Of a stretch of DNA of 64,000 bases, positions 53,869 to 63,567 are shown piece by piece. The translations under genes were made by a program, and so were the position numbers. The stretch spans positions 2,014,492 to 2,078,491 of the forward strand of contig NZ_WUTY02000001.1 of NCBI RefSeq assembly GCF_009828925.2. Direction: 5' to 3'. This DNA comes from Methylicorpusculum oleiharenae. GTDB lineage: Bacteria; Pseudomonadota; Gammaproteobacteria; Methylococcales; Methylomonadaceae. Positions within the stretch are counted from its first letter, which is position 1; each line of letters begins with the position of its first letter. The notes under the pieces are model-generated. The model was not told where the DNA came from, ran no database searches, and saw nothing but the letters and a program-made list of their open reading frames with translations.

Positions 53869-55413
53869 ATGAAAGACAAATTAATTATATTTGATACCAC
53901 TTTGCGAGATGGTGAGCAAAGTCCAGGCGCATCGATGACGCGTGATGAAAAAGTCAGGATTGCCAAAGCGCTTGAGCGCATGAAGGTGGATGTGATCGAG
54001 GCCGGATTTCCGGCAGCGAGTGCAGGTGACTTTGAAGCAGTGGAAGCGGTGGCTAGAGCCATTAAAAATAGCACCGTTTGTGGTCTGGCCCGGGCATTGG
54101 ATAAGGATATCGATAAAGCCGGTGCGGCGCTGAAAGACGCAAAAAGCGCCAGAATCCACACCTTTATTGCAACATCGCCGATTCACATGAAAATGAAGCT
54201 GCAGATGCAGCCGGATCAGGTGATTGAATATGCGGTAAGAGCGGTCAAGCGCGCCAGGCAGTATACCGATAACGTCGAGTTTTCTCCCGAGGATGCCGGC
54301 CGCTCCGAAGAGGATTTTCTATGTCGTATCCTGGAAGCGGTGATAGATGCCGGAGCCTCGACGTTGAATATTCCCGATACCGTCGGTTACAGTTTGCCTC
54401 AGCAATTTGGCGCTACCATTGCTAATTTGATCAAGCGAATTCCTAATTCCGATAAGGCTGTCTTTTCGGTGCATTGTCATAATGATTTAGGCTTGGCGGT
54501 CGCAAATTCGCTTTCTGCGGTCATGAACGGCGCGCGTCAGGTGGAATGTACCATTAATGGCTTGGGAGAAAGAGCCGGTAATGCTTCTTTAGAAGAAGTC
54601 GTGATGGCGGTAAGAACACGGCAAGATATGTTTACTTGCGATACGACGCTGGATGCCAGGGAAATTATGACTTGTTCCCGTCTGGTCTCATCGATTACCG
54701 GTTTTCCTGTTCAGCCCAACAAAGCCATCGTCGGCGCCAATGCCTTTGCGCATGAATCCGGCATTCATCAGGATGGGGTGCTCAAAAGTCGTGAAACGTA
54801 TGAAATCATGCGCGCCGAAGACGTGGGCTGGGCTGCCAACCGCATGGTGATGGGCAAGCATTCCGGACGTAATGCGTTCAAGAGCCGAATGACCGAACTG
54901 GGCTTTGAATTTACTTCGGAAGAAGAACTCAATGATGCCTTTTTCCGGTTTAAACAACTGGCTGACAAGAAACATGAGATTTTTGATGAGGACTTGCAGG
55001 CATTGATCACTGAAGTCAGTTTTCATGCAGAAGACGAGTACGTTAAGTTGATCGCCTTGAGTGTGTGTTCGGAAACCGGTGAAGTACCGCATGCAAAAGT
55101 GACGTTACGCGTCGATAACAAAGAACTGACCGGCAGTGCTACAGGCAGTGGGGCAGTGGATGCCAGTCTTAAAGCGATTGAGAGTGTGGTTAACACAAAT
55201 GCGATTTTGGAGTTGTATTCCGTCAATAACATCACTAACGGAACCGATGCCCAGGGTGAAGTAACGGTAAGGCTGGATAAGGCGGGTCGGATCGTCAACG
55301 GTTTGGGCGCCGATACTGATATTGTGATTGCCTCAGCCAAGGCCTATATTAATGCGGTCAATAAACTGCATGTACCCAATCAGAGGCGGCATCCTCAAAA
55401 GGGCGATGTTTAA
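53869..55413 (+). CDS. leuA: 2-isopropylmalate synthase
   Basis: A 514-residue enzyme, the usual length of LeuA type 1. The HMGL-like barrel starts [15 protein letters not shown], where Asp binds the metal, and [15 protein letters not shown] gives the metal-binding His-x-His. The regulatory C-terminal domain (from about residue 395) includes [10 protein letters not shown] and the [12 protein letters not shown] motif that binds leucine. It condenses acetyl-CoA with 2-oxoisovalerate, the first step to leucine. I chose the ATG at 53869 because GGAG lies 6 bases upstream. pssA precedes it by about 245 bases. Confidence 0.95.
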   Translation: MKDKLIIFDTTLRDGEQSPGASMTRDEKVRIAKALERMKVDVIEAGFPAASAGDFEAVEAVARAIKNSTVCGLARALDKDIDKAGAALKDAKSARIHTFIATSPIHMKMKLQMQPDQVIEYAVRAVKRARQYTDNVEFSPEDAGRSEEDFLCRILEAVIDAGASTLNIPDTVGYSLPQQFGATIANLIKRIPNSDKAVFSVHCHNDLGLAVANSLSAVMNGARQVECTINGLGERAGNASLEEVVMAVRTRQDMFTCDTTLDAREIMTCSRLVSSITGFPVQPNKAIVGANAFAHESGIHQDGVLKSRETYEIMRAEDVGWAANRMVMGKHSGRNAFKSRMTELGFEFTSEEELNDAFFRFKQLADKKHEIFDEDLQALITEVSFHAEDEYVKLIALSVCSETGEVPHAKVTLRVDNKELTGSATGSGAVDASLKAIESVVNTNAILELYSVNNITNGTDAQGEVTVRLDKAGRIVNGLGADTDIVIASAKAYINAVNKLHVPNQRRHPQKGDV

Positions 55414-55510
55414 CCAGGCTGACACTGATCAAGGGCGTATTTATACGCCCTTATTTTTAGGAGGTTATTCAGGTGTTAAAGACTAAAGAGGATTAAAGGT
55501 AATTTAGGCA

Positions 55511-56236
55511 GTGGATCACTCGACGCGTTTGCACTATCTAGAAGCGATGGGAATTGATGTGTGGGTGCGCAGGTTCCCGCATGAGCTCGAGCCTGGCCTT
55601 GACCTATCAAGTTCTCAAGCAAATGACACAGAAGAGGCTGCGGTTCCAGTTGACCACATACCCGAAACGCCGGACGCTCTGAATGTCTGGCAAGTGTTGC
55701 AAAATGAAGTCGCAGTTTGCCGCCAATGTGATTTGTGTGAGAGCCGGACGCAGACCGTTTTCGGTTCCGGGAATTCGGAAGCGGACTGGATGATCATTGG
55801 CGAGGCGCCCGGGCAAAGTGAGGATCAACAAGGACTGCCTTTTGTCGGCGTGGCCGGACAATTATTGACGGAAATGTTAAGAGCGATAGGTTTGTCCAGG
55901 GAAGACGTGTTTATAACCAATATTTTGAAATGCAGGCCACCCAATAATAGAGACCCGCATAAAAATGAAGTGGCCGCATGCCACCCGTATCTGGCGCGTC
56001 AAATAAAGGCAATAAAGCCTAAAATTATTTTGGCAGTGGGACGAATAGCCGCTCAAAACTTGCTTAATTCAGACAAGACCATTGGACAATTGCGTGGTCA
56101 GGTCCATGATTTGAGTGGAATACCCCTAGTAGTCGTCTATCATCCCGCTTATTTACTCAGATCCTTGCTCGAAAAACGTAAAGCCTGGCAAGATCTTCAA
56201 TTGGCTATGGCAACTTATCAAGCTATCGAGGGTTAG
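55511..56236 (+). CDS. Family 4 (type 4, iron-sulfur) uracil-DNA glycosylase
   Basis: A 241-residue protein. The catalytic site is GEAPGQSED (residues 98-105), followed by GLPFVGVAGQLL. The cluster cysteines are Cys70 and Cys73 in VCRQCDLC, plus Cys141 in ILKCRPPNNRDPH and Cys157 in AACHPYL, and HPAYLLRS closes the fold. The enzyme removes uracil from DNA after cytosine deamination. The first 60 residues are a polar extension. The start is a GTG at 55511 with a weak purine stretch before it. It ends 2 bases before rimI. Confidence 0.88.
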   Translation: MDHSTRLHYLEAMGIDVWVRRFPHELEPGLDLSSSQANDTEEAAVPVDHIPETPDALNVWQVLQNEVAVCRQCDLCESRTQTVFGSGNSEADWMIIGEAPGQSEDQQGLPFVGVAGQLLTEMLRAIGLSREDVFITNILKCRPPNNRDPHKNEVAACHPYLARQIKAIKPKIILAVGRIAAQNLLNSDKTIGQLRGQVHDLSGIPLVVVYHPAYLLRSLLEKRKAWQDLQLAMATYQAIEG

Positions 56237-56238
56237 CA

Positions 56239-56787
56239 ATGAATGTCTATTTTCAGCGTTTAAAAGATTTCGTTCTCTATGATGCGGACCGGGAATTTTA
56301 TGCAAAGATATTTCCGGATTCAGTATCACGTAAGGATCTGATGCGATTGCGTAAAATGTTCGCCGAAGATCTTGCCACCGTTTTGGCCATTGAAGAGCAC
56401 AATTATTCGTTTCCGTGGAGCGACGGTATTTTCAGGGACTGTTTCAGAGCGGGTTACAGTTGCTGGGTTTGTGAAGATGTCGATAAAGTCCTGGGTTATG
56501 GCATTGTCTCTATTGCCGTGGGTGAAGCCCATATATTGAATATCAGTGTTGACCACAACGAGCAAAAACAGGGGATTGGCCGGAAGATTCTGGAACATCT
56601 GATTGAAGTGGCCCGTTCACGCAAAGTGGAAACTGTGTTCCTGGAGGTGCGGCCTTCAAATCCCACGGCTATCGCGCTTTATAGAAACACAGGATTTAAT
56701 GAAATCGGCATACGCAAAGATTATTATCCTGCCGAAGATGGCAGAGAAGATGCATTGATGATGGCTCTGGAGCTTTATTATCTGTAA
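56239..56787 (+). CDS. rimI: GNAT N-acetyltransferase, RimI type
   Basis: A 182-residue acetyltransferase. The GNAT core (about residues 40-175) has HILNISVDHNEQKQGIGRKI, where Q-x-x-G-I-G forms the acetyl-CoA loop, and NPTAIALYRNTGFNEIGIRK then YYPAEDGREDALMM, the RimI C-terminal pattern. RimI acetylates ribosomal protein S18. It has about 35 extra residues at the front (FQRLKDFVLYDADREFYAKI) compared with E. coli RimI. The start lies 2 bases after the glycosylase stop, so it is co-translated; the pairing of these two genes is common in gammaproteobacteria. Confidence 0.85.
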   Translation: MNVYFQRLKDFVLYDADREFYAKIFPDSVSRKDLMRLRKMFAEDLATVLAIEEHNYSFPWSDGIFRDCFRAGYSCWVCEDVDKVLGYGIVSIAVGEAHILNISVDHNEQKQGIGRKILEHLIEVARSRKVETVFLEVRPSNPTAIALYRNTGFNEIGIRKDYYPAEDGREDALMMALELYYL

Positions 56788-56875
56788 TGATTTAGATAAG
56801 AACGGGCGCAATTATTCGGCGTAGTTTGATTGTATGCTTTCCGCAAGCCAACAATTAACGCCATAGTCTTGTAAT

Positions 56876-56901
56876 GTTGGGTTGGCTATCGCCAACCCAA
56901 C
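56876..56901. repeat. Perfect 11-bp inverted repeat (REP-like)
   Basis: GTTGGGTTGGC (56876-56886) pairs with GCCAACCCAAC (56891-56901) around the loop TATC. GC-rich hairpins of this exact style, followed by CTACGC, are scattered between genes in many proteobacteria as REP-type units. No T-run follows. It sits between rimI and suhB, which converge. Confidence 0.6.
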
Positions 56902-57040
56902 CTACGCGATGCATCACCTTTGTTTTGTTGTTCCACCGAACAGTTACGAAAAATCATTGGCTTCGCAAGAAAACTGAATTTTCAATGCCATACCCAGCGT
57001 ATTGATTCTTCGTGGATTAATCGAGGTTTTTAGATAGTAA

Positions 57041-57062
57041 GGCGCCTGCCGGTCCAGGCGCC
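57041..57062 (-). terminator. Hairpin at the end of suhB
   Basis: GGCGCCTG (57041-57048) pairs with CAGGCGCC (57055-57062) around CCGGTC. Read on the minus strand it lies 10 bases after the suhB stop and is followed by TTACTATCTAAAAA. It is a good candidate for ending the suhB transcript, although the T-run is weak. Confidence 0.6.
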
Positions 57063-57072
57063 AATAGCTTGG

Positions 57073-57879
57073 TTATCGAGTTTTTTTCTTCAAATTATCG
57101 GTGACATGAGGCTCGATGGCTTTATAGATGAGCTGATGCATCTTTGGATTTCCGGCAATCAGATTTCCGGAGTCCAGATAGGTATCGCCAAAGGTAAAAT
57201 CAGTGGCGACGCCACCGGCTTCTTTTATTAACAGTACGCCGGCAGCCATATCCCAAGGTTGCAAGCCGATTTCCCAGAATCCATCAAGCCGTCCTGCTGC
57301 AACGTAGGCCAAATCCAGCGCCGCTGCGCCCGCTCTGCGAATCCCGGCGGTATCGATAGAAAGCGCCTTAAACATGCCCAGATAAGCATCGATATGCTGC
57401 AGGTTTTTGAAAGGAAAACCCGTACCCAGCAACGCGCCGGTCATATTGGCCTGAGCCGTGACCCTGATTTTGCGGCTGTTCATCATGGCGCCGCCGCCGC
57501 GTTCTGCTGTGAACAGTTCATCGCGCAGGGGGTCATAAATGACGCCAATTTCAAGCCGATCTTTGAGTTTTAAGGCGATGGAAACGGCAAATTGAGGAAA
57601 ACCATGGAGAAAATTGGTGGTGCCGTCCAGAGGATCTATGATCCATACGTAATCATTGCCTTCATGTTCGCCGCTTTCCTCGGCCAGGATGGCGTGTTCC
57701 GGAAATGCGGCCTTGATGATACGGATAATTTCCTGTTCGGCCATACGGTCGACTTCGGTTGCGTAATCATTTTTACTTTTGTAATTAATCTGGAGTCTTC
57801 CGACATTTTCAGCTGAGCGATTTATTATCTCGCCAGCGCTTCTCGCTGCTCGCACAGCAATATTAAGCATTGGATGCAT
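57073..57879 (-). CDS. suhB: Inositol monophosphatase family protein, SuhB type
   Basis: A 268-residue phosphatase with the metal-binding motifs AEESGEHEG, WIIDPLDGTTNFLHGFP and WDMAAGVLLIKEAGG, the lithium-sensitive inositol monophosphatase signature. SuhB dephosphorylates inositol-1-phosphate and in E. coli also joins the rRNA antitermination complex. I chose the ATG at 57877-57879, so the protein begins MHPMLNIAVRAARSAGEII as in SuhB homologues; an upstream in-frame start is unsupported. It is divergent from trmJ, which starts 94 bases away, the usual gammaproteobacterial arrangement. Confidence 0.93.
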   Translation of the reverse strand: MHPMLNIAVRAARSAGEIINRSAENVGRLQINYKSKNDYATEVDRMAEQEIIRIIKAAFPEHAILAEESGEHEGNDYVWIIDPLDGTTNFLHGFPQFAVSIALKLKDRLEIGVIYDPLRDELFTAERGGGAMMNSRKIRVTAQANMTGALLGTGFPFKNLQHIDAYLGMFKALSIDTAGIRRAGAAALDLAYVAAGRLDGFWEIGLQPWDMAAGVLLIKEAGGVATDFTFGDTYLDSGNLIAGNPKMHQLIYKAIEPHVTDNLKKKTR

Positions 57880-57973
57880 AGGTCTGAATTTTTTAAGAGC
57901 TTGAGGAAATATGAATAGCATACCAAATCTTTTGGTAAAATTTGCCCCTTTTTTAAAAGGTTGAGGCAAAGCT

Positions 57974-58702
57974 TTGCTGGATAACATCGTTATAGTGTTG
58001 GTTGAGACAAGTCATCCCGGCAATATCGGGGCCGTAGCGCGGGCCATGAAAAATATGTGCATGAAGCATCTGGTTCTGGTTTCGCCGAAGATGTTTCCCT
58101 GCGCGGATGCAACATCCCGAGCATCAGGTGCGGACGACATTTTGGCAACGGCGGTCGTTTGTTCGACTTTGCAGGAAGCTATTGCTGATTGTCAGATTGT
58201 TATCGGCGCCAGTGCGCGGTGTCGAACGATCAGCTGGCCGGAAATTACGCCCAGAGAGTGTGCTGAAATGCTCAGCATCGACGCCCGTGATAATAAAGTG
58301 GCTATCGTATTCGGACGGGAAAACTCGGGATTGAAAAATCATGAGTTGGATTTATGCCAGTACCTGCTGCGAATTCCTTGTAATCCGGACTACAGCTCGC
58401 TGAACGTTGCCGCTGCGGTTCAAGTGATCTGTTACGAGCTTTTTGTTGCTTCCGGTCAGCGCTATGATGTGACCATTGGCGATAAGGGTGAAACCCCGCT
58501 GGCAACCGCCGATCAAATGGAATCTTATTATGAGCATCTGGCGCAAGCTTTGTCGGATATCGGCTTTATGCATCCGGATAAATCGAAAACCATCATGCGG
58601 CGATTGAGGCGGGTTTATAACCGTATTCAGTTGGATACAAAAGAATTGGATATCCTGAGGGGTATTTTGAAAATGGCGCAAGGCAACAAGCGAAATCAAT
58701 AA
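57974..58702 (+). CDS. trmJ: tRNA (cytidine/uridine-2'-O-)-methyltransferase TrmJ
   Basis: A 242-residue SPOUT methyltransferase. [20 protein letters not shown] is the first motif, [15 protein letters not shown] the second, and [23 protein letters not shown] the knot segment that binds SAM. It methylates position 32 of several tRNAs. The start codon is TTG at 57974 with GAGG 7 bases upstream; no better ATG exists near. It faces suhB and leads a unit with cysE 2 bases downstream. Confidence 0.92.
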   Translation: MLDNIVIVLVETSHPGNIGAVARAMKNMCMKHLVLVSPKMFPCADATSRASGADDILATAVVCSTLQEAIADCQIVIGASARCRTISWPEITPRECAEMLSIDARDNKVAIVFGRENSGLKNHELDLCQYLLRIPCNPDYSSLNVAAAVQVICYELFVASGQRYDVTIGDKGETPLATADQMESYYEHLAQALSDIGFMHPDKSKTIMRRLRRVYNRIQLDTKELDILRGILKMAQGNKRNQ

Positions 58703-58704
58703 AG

Positions 58705-59463
58705 ATGCTGAACGAAATCAAAGAAAATATTAACTGTGTATTTGACCGTGACCCTGCGGCTCAAACCGTATTTGAAGTTATCACGGCCTATCCTGGTTTT
58801 CATGCCATTCTGATTCACCGTATCAGTCATTATTGCTGGCAATCCGGTTTTCGGTGGTTAGGCCGTTTTATCTCGCATCTGGGCCGCTTTTTGACGGGTA
58901 TAGAAATTCATCCCGGCGCAAAAATCGGACGGCGATTTTTTATCGATCACGGTATGGGCGTTGTAATCGGCGAGACGGCTGAAATAGGCGACGATTGCAC
59001 ACTTTATCACGGTGTGACTCTGGGCGGCACGTCATGGAATAAAGGCAAGCGCCATCCAACGCTGTGCAATGGCGTTGTTGTCGGTGCGGGAGCCAAGGTG
59101 CTGGGGCCCATAGAAATAGGCGAGGGTGCGCGTATTGGTTCAAACTCGGTGGTGTTGAAAGCGGTGCCTGCCGGCTCAACTGTGGTGGGTATTCCGGCGC
59201 GTGCAATTGAGCCCAAGGCGAAAACAACCGTGATTCCCTGCGACCCAGCTGCAGAACAACTGCATTTCGATGCTTATGGGACTACCGTCAATATGCGCGA
59301 TCCTGTCGCTCATGTCATCAACCATATGCTTGAGCACATTCATTGCCTGGACCAGCAAATTGACGCAATGAAAAAAGCCTTGAATGAATCAGGCATTCAG
59401 TATGTCGATAAACCCATGCCTGAAATGGATGATTACGAGCGGGATAGATTGGACGAAATATAG
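58705..59463 (+). CDS. cysE: Serine O-acetyltransferase
   Basis: A 252-residue hexapeptide-repeat acetyltransferase. After a helical front (residues 1-65) come the left-handed helix repeats: [55 protein letters not shown] and [20 protein letters not shown]. His in DHGMG and HGVTLGG are the catalytic region. It makes O-acetylserine for cysteine. A C-terminal extension of about 65 residues ends in [15 protein letters not shown]. It starts 2 bases after trmJ and feeds cysteine to the desulfurase encoded next. Confidence 0.93.
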   Translation: MLNEIKENINCVFDRDPAAQTVFEVITAYPGFHAILIHRISHYCWQSGFRWLGRFISHLGRFLTGIEIHPGAKIGRRFFIDHGMGVVIGETAEIGDDCTLYHGVTLGGTSWNKGKRHPTLCNGVVVGAGAKVLGPIEIGEGARIGSNSVVLKAVPAGSTVVGIPARAIEPKAKTTVIPCDPAAEQLHFDAYGTTVNMRDPVAHVINHMLEHIHCLDQQIDAMKKALNESGIQYVDKPMPEMDDYERDRLDEI

Positions 59464-59516
59464 AGACCGCGAGACACATTCGTCAAATGGCAGGTGTAAC
59501 TTGGGACCTGCACCGG

Positions 59517-59548
59517 ATAGTTGACTAATTTGCTAGGTTAAGTATATT
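59517..59548 (+). promoter_or_regulatory. Promoter of the iscR unit with IscR-type site
   Basis: TTGACT (59521-59526) and TATATT (59543-59548) are 16 bases apart, close to consensus. The overlapping bases GATAGTTGACTA followed by GGTTAAGTAT resemble the type 1 IscR operator (ATAGTTGACT half with an imperfect partner). This suggests that IscR represses its own promoter. The -10 is followed by about 35 bases to the GTG start of iscR. Confidence 0.6.
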
Positions 59549-59583
59549 AGCCTGTATTTGTTAGTTATTTTAAGGATTGGCTC

Positions 59584-60072
59584 GTGAGATTAACCACCAA
59601 AGGCCGCTATGCAGTCACGGCAATGCTCGATCTGGCGTTTCATAGCCAGAAAAATCCCGTCACGCTGACCGACATTGCAACCCGTCAAACCATTTCTTTG
59701 TCCTATCTGGAGCAGTTGTTCGCACGTTTGCGAAAAGCAGGTATGGTCACGGGTGTCAGAGGTCCGGGCGGAGGTTATAAATTGAGTCGTGATGCCAGTC
59801 TGATTAACATTGCCGATGTTATAGAGGCGGTCGATGAACAGCTGGATTCTACCAAGTGCGGTGGCGAAGCTAATTGCCAGAACAATAAGGCGTGTTTGAC
59901 ACATGATCTGTGGATGGGTTTGAGTGATCAGATCAGAAATTACCTGCAAGGCATCAGTCTGGGCGATTTGTTGGAAAAACATCATGTCAAGGAAGTTGCC
60001 AAACGCCAGGAAATGGATGCAAAGGTGATAGAACTGCATAGAATGGACCGGTGTCAGAGTCTGTATAAATGA
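59584..60072 (+). CDS. iscR: Rrf2-family iron-sulfur regulator IscR
   Basis: A 162-residue Rrf2 regulator. The helix-turn-helix holds TLTDIATRQTISLSYLEQLF and VRGPGGGYKLSR. The cluster ligands are Cys92, Cys98 and Cys104 in KCGGEANCQNNKACLTH, with His107, the same numbering as in E. coli IscR. It senses [2Fe-2S] status and represses the isc genes. The start is GTG at 59584 with AAGGA 9 bases before it. The end overlaps the desulfurase start by 4 bases (ATGA). Confidence 0.95.
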   Translation: MRLTTKGRYAVTAMLDLAFHSQKNPVTLTDIATRQTISLSYLEQLFARLRKAGMVTGVRGPGGGYKLSRDASLINIADVIEAVDEQLDSTKCGGEANCQNNKACLTHDLWMGLSDQIRNYLQGISLGDLLEKHHVKEVAKRQEMDAKVIELHRMDRCQSLYK

Positions 60073-61172
60073 TCTATTTCGATCATAATGCAACAACACC
60101 GCTGGATGAGCGCGTGTTGGAAGCTATGATGCCTTTCTTGACGACCTTTTACGCTAATCCATCCGCCTTATACCGGGCCGGAAGAATAGCGCGTAGCGCG
60201 ATAGAAGCGGCCAGAGAGCAAGTGGCTGCATTGGTTGATACTACTGCTGCTCAGGTGATTTTTACCAGCGGTGGAACCGAATCGAATAATCTGGCTTTGC
60301 AGGTGCCGGCCATCAAATCCCGTGTTGCCATTTCGGCGACAGAACACCCTTGTATGACTGAGCCAGTGATGAGGTTAAAACACAGGGGTTGTGCCGTTGA
60401 AACCTTTGATGTGGATACCCGGGGCCTGATTGAACAAGCGTCTTTCGAGCAAGTCAGCCGATTACCGCTGGATTTTGCCTCCATCATGCTGGCTAATAAT
60501 GAAACCGGCGTCATTCAGGATGTCGCGGTCTATGCGGATACGTTACGCAGCCACAACGTGATCGTTCACAGTGATGCGGTGCAGGCTCTGGGTAAAATAC
60601 CGGTATCATTTTCCAAGCTCAAGGTGCATTTACTGTCTTTGTCGGCGCACAAAATATACGGGCCTAAGGGCTGCGGGGCGTTGATTGTAGAAAAAGGCCT
60701 AAATTTAGAACCCATGCAATTAGGCGGTGGGCAGGAAAAAGGCATCAGGCCCGGCACTGAAAATGTTGCTGCCATTGTCGGTTTCGGCGCGGCAGCGGAA
60801 ATTGCCAAGGCTGAACTGGATCAGAGGCATGATCACCTGCTTAAATTAAGACACCGTCTGGAAAGCGGTTTGAAGACAGTGTCCGGTGCCGTCATTTTCG
60901 GACATCCTGACCTGCGCTTGCCTAATACGGTTCAGTTTGGACTTTACGGCGTCGATGGGGAAATGTTGCAAATGCAGCTGGATACCAAAGGCATCGCGAT
61001 ATCCAGCGGCTCGGCATGTGCAAGTGGCGGAGGCAAGCCGAGTCCTGTATTGACGGCAATGAAAATTGCGCCGGAATTGGCCAAAAGCGCTATCAGAGTC
61101 AGCTTGGGTAAGGATAATACCGAAGCCGAAGTGGATGAATTTCTAAATCGGTTAACCCGATTTTTACTATGA
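60069..61172 (+). CDS. iscS: Cysteine desulfurase (IscS/NifS type)
   Basis: A 367-residue pyridoxal-phosphate enzyme, about 35 residues shorter than E. coli IscS. ATTPLD and TSGGTESNN give the cofactor pocket, Lys195 in SLSAHKIYGPKG binds PLP, and Cys317 in SSGSACASGGG carries the persulfide. It releases sulfur from cysteine for cluster assembly. It overlaps iscR by 4 bases. The length and the GSACASGG loop fit the NifS-like branch as well as IscS, so the symbol is provisional. Confidence 0.88.
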   Translation: MIYFDHNATTPLDERVLEAMMPFLTTFYANPSALYRAGRIARSAIEAAREQVAALVDTTAAQVIFTSGGTESNNLALQVPAIKSRVAISATEHPCMTEPVMRLKHRGCAVETFDVDTRGLIEQASFEQVSRLPLDFASIMLANNETGVIQDVAVYADTLRSHNVIVHSDAVQALGKIPVSFSKLKVHLLSLSAHKIYGPKGCGALIVEKGLNLEPMQLGGGQEKGIRPGTENVAAIVGFGAAAEIAKAELDQRHDHLLKLRHRLESGLKTVSGAVIFGHPDLRLPNTVQFGLYGVDGEMLQMQLDTKGIAISSGSACASGGGKPSPVLTAMKIAPELAKSAIRVSLGKDNTEAEVDEFLNRLTRFLL

Positions 61173-61372
61173 AAGTGCTCGCTACTCCAATCTGATCGAA
61201 AAAACGTCTAGCTTCCATGGATGGGTTCACGGCGCTCTTCGACAGGCGTATCACGCACTTTTAAACAAGTCGAATGATATTTAGTGTGAAAGGAGTAAAT
61301 CGGGTATTTTGATTTCCTGTGCTTTTCGTGGATTAAATAATTTTTATAAGTAAATGCAAAAAGGAGAAAACT

Positions 61373-61696
61373 ATGGCAGTTTCTATTACTGAAAATGCTG
61401 CAAAACAGATAAAAAAACAGCTGGAAAAACGAGGCAAAGGCCTTGGCTTAAAGCTGGGCGTGAAAAAATCAGGGTGTTCTGGTTTTGCTTATACGCTGGA
61501 TTATGCCGATCAATTAAATGCAGATGATGTCGTATTTGAACAGTTTGACGTTAAAGTCATCACGTCAAACGCTGATCTTGCTGTTATTGACGGGATTGAG
61601 CTGGATTACCGGAAAGAAGGCATCAACGAAGCCTTTAAATTCAATAACCCAAAGGTCACCGGCACCTGCGGTTGCGGCGAGAGTTTTTCTGTCTAG
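61373..61696 (+). CDS. iscA: Iron-sulfur assembly protein IscA
   Basis: A 107-residue A-type carrier. The three ligand cysteines are Cys35 in SGCSGF and Cys99/Cys101 in TGTCGCGESF, matching E. coli IscA numbering. It passes [4Fe-4S] or [2Fe-2S] clusters to target proteins. The ribosome site AAGGAG lies 8 bases before the ATG. A 200-base gap separates it from the desulfurase, and no iscU, hscB, hscA or fdx gene is found between them, so the usual isc order is broken here. Confidence 0.93.
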   Translation: MAVSITENAAKQIKKQLEKRGKGLGLKLGVKKSGCSGFAYTLDYADQLNADDVVFEQFDVKVITSNADLAVIDGIELDYRKEGINEAFKFNNPKVTGTCGCGESFSV

Positions 61697-61951
61697 ATTT
61701 ACCCGTCTGTATCCCGACCTTAGCCCTGGATAGGCAGGCTTTAAACGGCTTTTAGATTGTTACAGCCGGGTTTTTTCTGCGGCTGACCAGCCTGTATAAA
61801 CTTCATTCGGATTTCGGTTTTGACTGCGACAACCTGTCGCGCGGCAATCGGCCACATTTTCTTAGTTAATAAATCCCTTTAGAATCAGCTCAACTCTTAA
61901 ATGTATTGCGTTATACATTCTTACCTCCTAAAGGGTTTCAAGGGTTTTTTT

Positions 61952-61977
61952 AGCGGACATCGAGTCCGCTTTTTTTT
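61952..61977 (+). terminator. Strong rho-independent terminator after iscA
   Basis: AGCGGAC (61952-61958) pairs with GTCCGCT (61964-61970) around ATCGA, and eight T follow. It is the clearest terminator in the window. It lies about 255 bases after iscA, so a short non-coding transcript between 61700 and 61975 is possible, though I see no other evidence for one. Confidence 0.85.
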
Positions 61978-62132
61978 GCCTGTTGAAAATGCAATCCCGG
62001 CATCCGCCGCTTTCCGCCCGGAGAATTCAGGGATGTCGGTCGCCTGATTTAGATCAGCAAGAATCGGTCTACAGCACCAATCATTCGGTTAAACTATCCG
62101 GTTTTCAGATTTATTATTTCGACGGTTATTCA

Positions 62133-63401
62133 ATGCAACAGAAACCTATTCCGGAAAAAACAGTCGCTGTCATCGGTGGCGGTCCAGCGGGACTGATGGC
62201 TGCCGAAGTGTTAATCGGTGCCGGTTTGACGGTTCATGTTTATGATGCGATGCCTTCGGTAGGGCGCAAATTTTTGATCGCGGGCAAGGGCGGTATGAAT
62301 ATTACCCATTCCGAACCGTTACCTCAATTTTTGACGCGCTATGGTAAAAGACAGGCTGCACTTGCGCCCTGTGTGAGTCAATTCAGCCCGGAAAGACTCA
62401 GAGCCTGGCTGGCAGAGCTGGGTATTCAAAGTTTTACGGGCAGTTCGGGGCGCGTATTTCCTGAGCAGATGAAAGCCGCTCCATTATTGAGAAGCTGGTT
62501 ACACCGCTTGCGTGAGAGCGGCGTCAAATTCTTCATGCGTCATGAATGGCGCAACTGGCAAGCCATAGATCAAGGTTATTTATTGGAGTTCAACACATCT
62601 GAAGGCATAAAAACTCAGCAAACTGATGCGGTCATACTCGCGCTGGGGGGCGGTAGCTGGGCCAAGTTAGGTTCTACAGGCGCATGGGTCTCTTTACTGC
62701 AGCATCAGGGCATATCGGTCGCGCCTTTATTGCCGTCAAACTGCGGTTTTGATGTCGCCTGGTCTGAGTATTTCAGCGAGCATTTTGCCGGACAACCGGT
62801 TAAAACGGTGGTGATGTCTTTTACCGACAGTCAGGGCAACCCGCATTCAAAGCGGGGCGAATTTAACATTACGTCAACCGGCGTAGAAGGCAGCCTCATT
62901 TATGCTTTGTCTTCGGTTCTGCGCGATGAAACACGTTCATCCGGTCATGCGGATGCACTCATCGATTTATTACCCGATGTCCCGCTGGATCGATTGATAG
63001 AACGCTTGGAACAGCCTCGGGGGAAATCATCGCTTACCAATCACCTGAGAAAAAAAGCCGGTTTGACAAGCGTAAAGGCAGGTCTTTTACGCGAGTGCCT
63101 TGCCCCGGGTCTGTTTGACGATATGGCGCATCTGGCTCACGCGATCAAGCACATGCCTTTGAGCGTCATAGCAGCTAGACCTTTGGATGAGGCGATCAGC
63201 AGCGCCGGAGGCGTCGTTTTTGAAGCGCTGACCGGTGATTTGATGATTAAGGCGTGGCCGGGAATTTTTTGTGCAGGAGAAATGCTCGACTGGGAGGCGC
63301 CAACCGGCGGCTATTTGCTGACGGCTTGTCTGGCAACCGGAAGAGCCGCTGGACACGGCGTTTTAACGTGGTTGGAGCGAGATGATCAGCCAGGTGGGTA
63401 G
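62133..63401 (+). CDS. NAD(P)/FAD-dependent oxidoreductase, HI0933 family (TIGR03862-like)
   Basis: A 422-residue flavoprotein. The FAD fold is AVIGGGPAGLMAAEVLI (residues 12-28), followed by VGRKFLIAGKGGMNITHSE, the block that marks HI0933/TIGR03862 proteins. GGGSWAKLGSTGAW and FEALTGDLMIKAWPGIFCAGE with the closing TGGYLLTACLATGRAAG end the FAD domain. No physiological substrate is known for the family. I chose the ATG at 62133 because it directly precedes the fold; the longer frame runs into the terminator region. No ribosome site is clear. Confidence 0.85.
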   Translation: MQQKPIPEKTVAVIGGGPAGLMAAEVLIGAGLTVHVYDAMPSVGRKFLIAGKGGMNITHSEPLPQFLTRYGKRQAALAPCVSQFSPERLRAWLAELGIQSFTGSSGRVFPEQMKAAPLLRSWLHRLRESGVKFFMRHEWRNWQAIDQGYLLEFNTSEGIKTQQTDAVILALGGGSWAKLGSTGAWVSLLQHQGISVAPLLPSNCGFDVAWSEYFSEHFAGQPVKTVVMSFTDSQGNPHSKRGEFNITSTGVEGSLIYALSSVLRDETRSSGHADALIDLLPDVPLDRLIERLEQPRGKSSLTNHLRKKAGLTSVKAGLLRECLAPGLFDDMAHLAHAIKHMPLSVIAARPLDEAISSAGGVVFEALTGDLMIKAWPGIFCAGEMLDWEAPTGGYLLTACLATGRAAGHGVLTWLERDDQPGG

Positions 63402-63440
63402 CCAGCGGATTCAAAACATAAAATGCTGGAAAATAAGAAG

Positions 63441-63476
63441 CCTTGCTGTCGCATCATCCATGAAGCAACAGCAAGG
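63441..63476. terminator. Hairpin between the flavoprotein and the PhoX-like gene
   Basis: CCTTGCTGT (63441-63449) pairs with ACAGCAAGG (63468-63476) over nine bases. It sits between two convergent genes and could stop transcripts from either side. The T-run is not strong on either strand. Confidence 0.55.
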
Positions 63477-63567
63477 CCGGTGAGCATTTACCTTTTAACA
63501 GGTTGAGAATACGTGTTTCTTTGCAGCAAGCTAGCAGAAACAATATTTCAAGTCTTACTTAGGCAAA

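Noticed and set aside
61697-61975. Possible small RNA between iscA and its terminator
   Set aside because: Only the terminator is clear; no promoter or conserved fold could be identified, so it was not listed as an RNA gene.
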